Shown here: positions 15,444 to 20,832 of the stretch, one piece after another
Position numbering within the stretch: position 1 is the stretch's first letter
How the letters are laid out: each line of letters opens with the position of its first letter
Source: Deltaproteobacteria bacterium
GTDB taxonomy: Bacteria > Desulfobacterota > Binatia > UBA9968
Assembly (NCBI GenBank): GCA_023250495.1
Contig: JAHFAP010000023.1
Coordinates: 1-20,832, forward strand
Length of the DNA: 20,832 bases
Reading direction: 5' to 3'
Translations under genes and position numbers: made by a program
Notes under the pieces: generated by a model
The model's input: only the letters and a program-made list of their open reading frames with translations
Databases searched by the model: none
What the model was told of the DNA's origin: nothing

Positions 15444-15486
15444 CTCGTGCTCGTGACGAACACGAATCACGACCACGAACACGATC
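15444..15486. repeat. Short tandem/inverted ACGA(A/C)C tract
   Basis: About five consecutive six- to seven-base variants of CACGAA/CACGAC, preceded by the complementary CTCGTGCTCGTG, form a degenerate inverted and tandem repeat that ends inside the stop codon of UbiD-2. Such tracts are probably replication-slippage or REP-like sequence and may fold just upstream of the terminator. Confidence 0.5.
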
Positions 15487-17062
15487 ATCTTCCGGTGCGG
15501 GCCAAGGAATGGACCCAGCCCTGCATGCGCGACTTGGCGTTCTGAATATCTTTGTCGGCAAAGAATTTCTTGAGATCAATTCTGTCGACCGGATAGACCG
15601 GGCGCATAAAGTCGCTCTCATAACCGAACGGAACGGTGGCGTCGATGCCCATGCCGCCCTCGAACATGGTGTTAGAGGCGGTCCATTCCCTCTCGCCGGC
15701 GGTCATGCGCTCTGCCGGCATGAAGGTCTGACCGCGCCCGCCCGGCAGCGGGTTGATGATGTCGGTCTTCGGATTGACGCGGGTCGTGAGACACCACATG
15801 ATGTCGTCCATGTCGTACGGATCGGTGTCTTCGCTGACGGCGATGACAAGCCGCGAGCCCTGAGAAGTGGCGAGGATGGCGGCCATGAAGTTGCGCTGCC
15901 AGCCTTCCTCGATTTTATTGCGCTTCTTGATCTGAATGATCGCCCCGCCCCAGTCGGTCATGCAGTAGGGAATGTTGACGTCCATGATAATGCCCGGCTG
16001 CATCCGTTCGCACAACTCGAACATCGCAGCCTCGCGCACGCTGGTATCGATGTTGTGGTCGTCGAGAGTGTGAACGCCGAGCGGGAAAATAATCGGTTTC
16101 GACTCGCGTTTGCGCGTGGTCGCGGCGGTGACGTGGAAAGTCGGAGCTTTGTACGCCTTGCCCATGTAGCCGGCCCATTCGGGGTGGAAATGGTAACGGC
16201 CCTGAATGCCCGCTTTCTCAGACTCAGCGGTCTCGAAGCGGCGGTCTCGCGGATTGACGTAACCTTCGAGCACGACCTCGGCGTCGGCAACTGCCAGAGC
16301 GTCGACCGTGCGGGCTTTGACGAGGCGGACCGGGGCGCCCTGGACTGCGCCGGCGACACCGACTTCGTCACAGCCTTGAGGCAGGATCACGTAATCGAAG
16401 CCGGCGCCGGCCATCAATGTGCAGGACGGCGGCACGCCGAAGTTCATCGTAATCGGGACCAGCTTGTTCGCTTTGTAATACTTGGTGACGACCTGCCACA
16501 TGTGGGAGCCGGGCGAAATCTGAAAGGTTGCGACGTTGCCCCAGCGGAAGTTCATGCGGTTGTAGCCGAGGTCCGTGCCGCCGTCGAAGTACTCGCCGGA
16601 GATCAGCCGGTTGCCGGAGCCGACGGTCAATTCCGGTTCGAGGTCGGTATGCCGAATCGGGACGACGAATTCACTCGCCTCGGCTGGCTTCTCGTAAACT
16701 TCTTCTTGGGCCGGCGCGTTTTTCTGGTCGACGATGACGGGCGGAATCGGATGCGTGAGGGCATAGGCCAATCTCCTCGTGCGGTCCGTGTGATCTTTCC
16801 AGCCGAACATCTTATTGATGACGTTCATGTCACCAAACAGGTTTGTGACGCAGCGATGTTTCGGCTTGTCCTTGATGTTGTTGAAAAGAATCGGGCAGCC
16901 GCCGTCCAGTTGCTTTTGAATGCCCGTGATTTCTAGATCGGGGTCGACCTCTTTGTCGGTCACGATGAGGTCGCCTTCCTGTTTGAGCCATTCGATGGCG
17001 CTGCGCAGGTCTCGGATAGCCTCAGCCCGCGCCCCAGAGAGTTTCTCCATGGGCTTGCTCAT
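15485..17062 (-). CDS. UbiD family decarboxylase, divergent active-site segment (UbiD-2)
   Basis: A 525-aa UbiD-like protein, presumably prFMN-dependent. N168-x4-R173 (N-R-M-N-F-R-W) matches the conserved Asn/Arg of the family. The second signature is unusual. E277-T-A-E-S-E282 keeps an ExxxxE spacing but lacks the G-P-F/Y core. It is followed by about 13 extra residues rich in Gly, His and aromatics (K-A-G-I-Q-G-R-Y-H-F-H-P-E), and only then W-A-G-Y (296-299). The ATG at 17062 has GGAGG 6 nt upstream. It is the first gene of the minus-strand cluster, followed by a strong terminator. Low general similarity to UbiD-1 suggests a different substrate or reaction direction. Confidence 0.9.
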   Translation of the reverse strand: MSKPMEKLSGARAEAIRDLRSAIEWLKQEGDLIVTDKEVDPDLEITGIQKQLDGGCPILFNNIKDKPKHRCVTNLFGDMNVINKMFGWKDHTDRTRRLAYALTHPIPPVIVDQKNAPAQEEVYEKPAEASEFVVPIRHTDLEPELTVGSGNRLISGEYFDGGTDLGYNRMNFRWGNVATFQISPGSHMWQVVTKYYKANKLVPITMNFGVPPSCTLMAGAGFDYVILPQGCDEVGVAGAVQGAPVRLVKARTVDALAVADAEVVLEGYVNPRDRRFETAESEKAGIQGRYHFHPEWAGYMGKAYKAPTFHVTAATTRKRESKPIIFPLGVHTLDDHNIDTSVREAAMFELCERMQPGIIMDVNIPYCMTDWGGAIIQIKKRNKIEEGWQRNFMAAILATSQGSRLVIAVSEDTDPYDMDDIMWCLTTRVNPKTDIINPLPGGRGQTFMPAERMTAGEREWTASNTMFEGGMGIDATVPFGYESDFMRPVYPVDRIDLKKFFADKDIQNAKSRMQGWVHSLARTGR

Positions 17063-17394
17063 TTCATTCCTCCGATTAGTGGGGTTTAGTCGTTCGGTCC
17101 GAGCCCGCGACCGCGGCCCGGCACTCTCTAAGGATTAGAATCCGCCCTTTTCCCCGGGTCATCTCCGGCTAGCGGGAACAAGGGAGAGAAAGCGCTCACT
17201 CCGGATGTTAACAAGAAAATCTTCTTATCCGATGGTGGGACAAATGTCAAACTCGCAGCTTCGCCTATGGGCCGGGCGCATCGCTGATGAGCCTGTCAAA
17301 TTCTTCACCGCCGCAGGATATTGCACTCTGTTTGTCTTGCTAGTGTTTCGTTCGGGGATGGTAGAAACCCCTGGCCTTCAGGCGAAGCATAGTT

Positions 17395-17462
17395 GTCATT
17401 CTGAGGCGAAGCCGAAGAATCTCCGTGGACTAATCGAGACCCTTCGCTCTGCTCAGGGTGAC
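17395..17462. repeat. REP-like palindrome (GTCATTCTGAG type)
   Basis: The left arm GTCATTCTGAG...GAAG-AATCTC and the right arm GAGACCCTTCGCT...CTCAGGGTGAC are imperfect reverse complements around a 12-nt centre. This is the dispersed palindrome common in many environmental genomes, probably a non-autonomous element mobilised in trans. Confidence 0.8.
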
Positions 17463-17602
17463 TCGCTCGGCGGATGGTTTTGACGGAAACGAGGGCTTCC
17501 AGTCCACATGCATTGAACCTCTGGGCTTGGAGCCGGGAGTGAGTCAGTTTACATTGACAGAGTTCCAGCAGCATCATAGGATGGCCGCCGAATCCGCAGG
17601 AC

Positions 17603-17640
17603 GGTTCGAGTTCCCTCACCGTGGTGAGCTTTGTCGAACC
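17603..17640. repeat. REP-like palindrome (GGTTCGA/TCGAACC)
   Basis: The outer 7-bp arms GGTTCGA and TCGAACC, a 5-nt internal loop on each side and the inner 6-bp arms CTCACC/GGTGAG form one hairpin. It ends 24 nt before the permease ATG and so lies in the 5' untranslated region of the ABC operon. Confidence 0.7.
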
Positions 17641-17664
17641 AGAAGCTGTGGAGAAAATTGCCTG

Positions 17665-18567
17665 ATGTCACCTCTCGATAGCACCACGCCCGCCGGACCG
17701 ACGCGGCAGGAGGATGTGATTACCGATCCTAGCGGGGCCGGATCCCTGCCGCGCCCGATAGAGATCGGCTCTCGTCGCGGCCAGCCGGCCGCTGGTCGCC
17801 AGGCGCTGCAAGATATCGCTCTCCGGATAGCGTCGATTGTGGCGCTGCTGTTTATCTGGTGGCTCCTGAGCCTGATTTTTCCTCCGACATTGATTCCAAA
17901 GCCATGGGAGACTTTCGCAGAGGTTGGCGCCATCATTGGCGCTGGGGATCTTTTTTTTGAGATGGGCAACACTCTGCGCCGCGTCGGGGTGGGGTTCGGC
18001 CTCGCGATGGCGGTCAGCATTCCCCTGGGGATTTTTATGGGGACCATGCGGAGTCTGGAAAGTTTCTTCGAGCCGCCGGTCGTTTTGGGACTGACTATGC
18101 CCGGCCTCATCTGGGCCGTGCTCGCGATTATGTTTTTCGGCCTCACGGAAACCAGCGCCTACGCGGCGGTGGCGATCACGATCATGCCCATGCTCACCAT
18201 CAGCCTCTGGCAGGGGACCAAATCGATCGACAAAGATCTGATCGACATGAGCAAGGTCTTCCATGCCAGTCCCTGGTCGAAGGTCGTGGATGTGATCATG
18301 CCTCAACTCATATCCCACATCCTCGCGGCGATCCGTTACGGCTTGGGGCTGGCCTGGAAGGTGGTCGTCGTGGTGGAGATGTTCGGCTTCAGCAACGGCG
18401 TCGGCTATCGGGTCGTGCGAGGATTTAACACCTTCTCCATGAAGACCGTGCTCGCCTGGACCATTACGTTTCTCGTAGTCATGATCGTCATTGAATTCGG
18501 CATGATCGGCTGGCTCGAGCGCACCGTCACCCGCTGGCGTCCGCGCGTCGAGGCCTGGAGGCGGTAG
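17665..18567 (+). CDS. ABC transporter permease (SsuC/TauC-like)
   Basis: A 300-aa inner-membrane permease of the BPD_transp_1 family in the nitrate/sulfonate/taurine/NMT1 branch. The frame is open from 17458, but that upstream part crosses a palindromic repeat. The ATG at 17665, with GGAG about 11 nt upstream, gives a normal length. After a polar N-terminus of about 50 residues come about six spans, beginning with I-A-S-I-V-A-L-L-F-I-W-W-L-L. The EAA-like loop for the ATPase is D-M-S-K-V-F-H-A-S-P-W-S-K-V-V-D-V-I-M-P-Q, about residues 194-213. The ATPase gene starts at the next base after the stop, so the two are coupled. Confidence 0.93.
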   Translation: MSPLDSTTPAGPTRQEDVITDPSGAGSLPRPIEIGSRRGQPAAGRQALQDIALRIASIVALLFIWWLLSLIFPPTLIPKPWETFAEVGAIIGAGDLFFEMGNTLRRVGVGFGLAMAVSIPLGIFMGTMRSLESFFEPPVVLGLTMPGLIWAVLAIMFFGLTETSAYAAVAITIMPMLTISLWQGTKSIDKDLIDMSKVFHASPWSKVVDVIMPQLISHILAAIRYGLGLAWKVVVVVEMFGFSNGVGYRVVRGFNTFSMKTVLAWTITFLVVMIVIEFGMIGWLERTVTRWRPRVEAWRR

Positions 18568-19353
18568 ATGGCCTACGTGCGTGTCGATCAGGCCGTGAAG
18601 TTTTTTCCCCGCGAAGATGGCTCGCAGATGCTCGTGCTGAATGGGGTCTCTTTCGAGACCAAGGAGCATGGGATCACCTGCCTGTTGGGGCCGTCAGGCT
18701 GCGGCAAGTCCACGCTCCTGAACGTCATCTCAGGGCTTGAGCGGTTGGACCGAGGCCAGATCGAGTTCCGAGTTTCTGGCTCCAACCCGAAACTCGAAAA
18801 CCGAAACCCGAAACTTGGGTATGTCTTCCAGGACCCTCGACTGCTCAACTGGAAGCGAGTTGAGGGCAACCTGACTTTCGCGTTGAAGGGGATGAGGATA
18901 CCTCGGGCCGAATGGGAGCGGCGGCTGGGCAAGTATCTGGAGCTGGTCGGCTTGCTCGAATTTCGCCAGCAATACCCGCTGTACCTCTCCGGCGGGATGC
19001 GCCAAAGGGTGGGGCTGGCCCGAGGACTCGTTATTGAGCCGGAGGTGCTGCTGATGGACGAGCCCTTCAGCAAGCTTGACCAGTTGACGGCGCGCAAGCT
19101 GCGCGAGGACGCGCTGCAAATCTGCGCGCGCCTGAGGCAGACCGCGCTTCTCGTGACCCACGACGTCGAGGAGGCCGCTTACATGGGCGAACGGATTGTC
19201 GTCTTTTCAGCGCGGCCGGCGCATATTATAGAGGTAGTGGATAATCCACTTGCGCCATCGGACCGGAACTTCGATGACCTTCATTTCATCCAGTTTAAGA
19301 AGAAACTGTTGAATACCGTGCTGAAGCTCATCGATCAGGAGGTGAGAGTATGA
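18568..19353 (+). CDS. ABC transporter ATP-binding protein (SsuB/TauB-like)
   Basis: A 261-aa ATPase with all the motifs: Walker A G-P-S-G-C-G-K-S-T (41-49), Q-loop Gln88 (V-F-Q-D-P), signature L-S-G-G-M-R-Q (140-146), Walker B L-L-M-D-E-P (161-166) and H-loop His198 (V-T-H-D). It starts directly after the permease stop, and its stop overlaps the next start (ATGA). Residues about 68-83, between Walker A and the Q-loop, are odd: S-G-S-N-P-K-L-E-N-R-N-P-K-L is encoded by a small tandem/inverted DNA repeat and looks like an in-frame insertion of a few codons relative to relatives. The function should be intact because no core motif is touched. Confidence 0.95.
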   Translation: MAYVRVDQAVKFFPREDGSQMLVLNGVSFETKEHGITCLLGPSGCGKSTLLNVISGLERLDRGQIEFRVSGSNPKLENRNPKLGYVFQDPRLLNWKRVEGNLTFALKGMRIPRAEWERRLGKYLELVGLLEFRQQYPLYLSGGMRQRVGLARGLVIEPEVLLMDEPFSKLDQLTARKLREDALQICARLRQTALLVTHDVEEAAYMGERIVVFSARPAHIIEVVDNPLAPSDRNFDDLHFIQFKKKLLNTVLKLIDQEVRV

Positions 19354-20510
19354 AGAAGGCAAAAGGCATAAGCAGGCTGCTGAAAAAGTCGGTTTCGTAC
19401 TTCGACAGGCTCAGCACGAACGGAAATTCCCTTACCTTTTTAACATCTCCCCCGTTCGCCCTGAGCTTGTCGAAGGGTGAACGGGGTGTTTTTCAGCAGC
19501 CTGCTAGCCAACAGGCAACAGGGAAAAAAATCCTCAGGCTCTATCTCGCAGCTACGCTTATACTCGCCGCCTCGATGCTTACCGAACCGGTCGTTGCCGC
19601 CGAGCTGCCGACGGTTGAAGTCGGGCTGCCGGACGATGGGCTCTTCGGTCTGGGGGGCCAGTATATTCTGGACAAGGGGCTGGATCGTAAGAACGGCTTC
19701 GTCATGAAGCCGCGCTGGGCCGGCGTGCCGGAGATCCAGCGGCTGCTCGGAATCAAGGCTATTTCTGTCGGGCTGATGACGCCGGAGGCGGGGCTGCGCG
19801 CCAATCTCGCCGGCGTCCCGATACGCCTCCTGCAGCCGTACCAGACCAGCCACATGTACGTCCTGGCGCGCAAGGATTCTCCTTACAACTCGGTGGACGA
19901 GCTCAAAGGCAAGCCGGTGGCGTTGACCTCTGAGGTGACGACGCTCTACAACCTCTTCGACTTCATGATGCGCAAGCGCGGCTTGAACATCGAAAAAGAT
20001 TTTCAGCTCAAAAAGCTGGGAGCGCCCCCGGCGATTATCGCCGTGCTGGAAAAAGGCGACGTGGAAGCCGGCCTGCTCTGGGAAGCGCACGTCTCGCGGC
20101 TGCTCACCAGCGGGAAGTACAAAACGATCCTCGGCTTTCGCGACGAGCTGTCGCGCCTTCTCAACGTCAAGGTCATGCCGGTGATCTGGCTCGCCGGTCT
20201 CGAGCCGTGGGTGAAAGAAAACGGATCGCTCGTCCCCAAACTCCGCGCGGCGTGGACTGAGGCGTACCGAGGTCTGCAACAAGACGAAACTCATTTCCGC
20301 AAGTATGCCAAGCAGTTCTTTGGTCTGGAAAAACCTGAAGAGCTCACTCTTGGTTGGCAGCGCGCCAAGATCTTTTTGCTTCCGGCAGATTACACTTGGC
20401 CTGACGCATCGAGCATGAAGGCGCAGAAGAGCTTCCTCAGAGAGGGCGTCGAGATGGGGATGTTTCCCAAAGAGGCGGCAGAGCTGATCGATGGGATGTA
20501 CGCGCCGTAG
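19350..20510 (+). CDS. NMT1-like ABC solute-binding protein with element-derived N-terminal extension
   Basis: A 386-aa substrate-binding protein completing the importer. The ATG at 19350 overlaps the ATPase stop (ATGA), with AGGAGGTGAG just upstream. Residues 8-52 are encoded entirely by a 135-bp palindromic element. Removing it joins MKKAKGI to S-Q-Q-A-T-G-K-K-I-L-R-L-Y-L-A-A-T-L-I-L, a normal signal peptide with cleavage near V-V-A-A-E. The mature part (V-E-V-G-L-P-D-D-G-L-F; V-D-E-L-K-G-K-P-V-A-L-T-S; D-V-E-A-G-L-L-W-E-A) fits the NMT1/SsuA type. With the extension the hydrophobic segment starts near residue 65, so export may be impaired unless an internal start is used. Confidence 0.9.
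   Translation: MKKAKGISRLLKKSVSYFDRLSTNGNSLTFLTSPPFALSLSKGERGVFQQPASQQATGKKILRLYLAATLILAASMLTEPVVAAELPTVEVGLPDDGLFGLGGQYILDKGLDRKNGFVMKPRWAGVPEIQRLLGIKAISVGLMTPEAGLRANLAGVPIRLLQPYQTSHMYVLARKDSPYNSVDELKGKPVALTSEVTTLYNLFDFMMRKRGLNIEKDFQLKKLGAPPAIIAVLEKGDVEAGLLWEAHVSRLLTSGKYKTILGFRDELSRLLNVKVMPVIWLAGLEPWVKENGSLVPKLRAAWTEAYRGLQQDETHFRKYAKQFFGLEKPEELTLGWQRAKIFLLPADYTWPDASSMKAQKSFLREGVEMGMFPKEAAELIDGMYAP
19371..19505. mobile_element. 135-bp MITE-like palindromic element inside the binding-protein gene
   Basis: Perfect 17-bp terminal inverted repeats, AGCAGGCTGCTGAAAAA (19371-19387) and its complement (19489-19505), flank an inner inverted repeat of 23 bp (19401-19423 and 19452-19474, 20 of 23 paired), with TTCGACAGGCTCAG on one side and CTGAGCTTGTCGAA on the other. 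The TTCGACA-GCTCAG core is a common dispersed bacterial palindrome. The length is 45 codons without a stop, so the host frame stays open. There is no transposase and no obvious target-site duplication. It was probably mobilised in trans. Confidence 0.88.
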
Positions 20511-20623
20511 GAACACAAATAGCGCATGAGGTTGGGAGGTTGATGGCTAGAGCGATACGGTAAACCGGCGCTAGAGAACGAGTTGGCCGAACAAGGTCGG
20601 GCCGACAAGGAAGGTGAGAAGTC

Positions 20624-20832
20624 ATGAAATCAGTTGCATTGTCAGAAGTGAAAGACGACCTGTCGAAATACCTGCGTCTCGCCGCAGAGGAAGAGGTGAT
20701 CATTACCCGACACGGTAAGGCCGCAGGTATCTTGATCGGCTTCGCGTCTGAAGACGATTGGTTTGACTATCGGCTGGAGAACGACCCAAGGTTTATCCGC
20801 CGTATCGAGGCCGCACGCGCGAGCCTACGAAC
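20624..20832 (+). CDS. Phd/YefM-family antitoxin (partial, runs off the edge)
   Basis: The first 69 codons of a type II antitoxin. MKSVALSEVKDDLSKYL, then E-E-E-V-I-I-T-R-H-G-K-A-A-G-I-L-I-G-F, is the Phd/YefM N-terminal DNA-binding fold (self-regulating repressor). S-E-D-D-W-F-D-Y-R-L-E-N-D-P-R-F is the start of the toxin-binding tail typical of this subgroup. The Shine-Dalgarno AAGGAAGG lies about 9 nt upstream. A GCTAGAG direct repeat (20546-20552 and 20570-20576) lies in its promoter region and could be part of the operator. A RelE/ParE- or PIN-type toxin gene should follow beyond the window. Confidence 0.85.
   Translation, partial: MKSVALSEVKDDLSKYLRLAAEEEVIITRHGKAAGILIGFASEDDWFDYRLENDPRFIRRIEAARASLR

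Larger units (their letters stand above)
17063..17664. other. Divergent intergenic region with palindromic repeats
   Basis: This 600-bp region separates the minus-strand catabolic cluster from the + strand ABC operon and must hold both promoters. It contains CCGCGACCGCGG (17105-17116), a near-perfect palindrome in the UbiD-2 leader, and two REP-like palindromes (17395-17462 and 17603-17640). Short frames across it encode repeat-derived peptides and have no Shine-Dalgarno, so I do not call genes here. Confidence 0.6.

Noticed and set aside
15509..16936. 475-codon open frame on the + strand
   Set aside because: It is antisense to UbiD-2, whose family motifs and Shine-Dalgarno are clear. The + strand product is composed of residues expected from the complement of GC-rich codons and has no recognisable domain.
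17205..17619. Short frames on both strands in the divergent intergenic region
   Set aside because: They read through the palindromic repeat at 17395-17462 and give the peptide patterns typical of that repeat (for example H-S-E-A-K-P-K-N-L or H-P-E-Q-S-E-G-S). They have no Shine-Dalgarno.
19440..20516. 358-codon open frame on the - strand
   Set aside because: It is antisense to the solute-binding protein gene, which is coupled to the ATPase gene; there is no start signal or domain.

Overview
The window looks like a moderately GC-rich chromosome segment from an uncultured soil or subsurface bacterium. Several orphan NMT1/SsuA-type substrate-binding proteins sit beside CaiB/BaiF CoA-transferases, UbiD-family decarboxylases and a flavin-dependent LLM oxidoreductase, with many short palindromic repeats between them. 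That mix is familiar from Binatia/'deltaproteobacterial', Rokubacteria-like and Tectomicrobia-like genomes. The lineage is inferred from gene content; there is no rRNA or other marker. No tRNA, rRNA, CRISPR array, phage or transposase gene was seen.

Left part (1-9.4 kb): a repeat-bearing leader precedes an LLM oxidoreductase, an orphan solute-binding protein and an unrecognised protein, all on +. A minus-strand MFS transporter follows, cut in two by one in-frame amber codon. Next come an exported, extremely Gln-rich coiled-coil protein with two small downstream genes, and a dienelactone-hydrolase-like protein. On the minus strand are an M67/JAMM peptidase overlapping an alpha/beta hydrolase by 4 bp, a DUF3553-like protein and a small exported protein. 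A PlsC-type acyltransferase is divergent from the peptidase.

Middle part (9.5-17.1 kb, all minus strand): an SLT-type lytic transglycosylase, then a catabolic cluster read in the order UbiD-2, CoA-transferase (catalytic Asp position is Tyr), CoA-transferase (Asp present), solute-binding protein, UbiD-1. A textbook intrinsic terminator lies between UbiD-2 and the first CoA-transferase, only 9 nt before the CoA-transferase ATG.

Right part (17.1-20.8 kb): a 600-bp divergent intergenic region with two palindromic repeats, then a complete + strand ABC importer operon (permease, ATPase, solute-binding protein) of the SsuCBA/TauABC/NMT1 type. The binding-protein gene carries a 135-bp palindromic element with perfect 17-bp terminal inverted repeats, inserted in frame ahead of its signal peptide. 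A Phd/YefM antitoxin gene runs off the right edge.

Working model (inference): the divergent ABC importer and the orphan binding proteins capture a small organic, possibly aromatic, acid. A two-subunit family III CoA-transferase and two prFMN-dependent UbiD-like enzymes then activate and (de)carboxylate it. In each enzyme pair one member has the standard active-site signature and the other departs from it. This is the most interesting system-level feature of the window.
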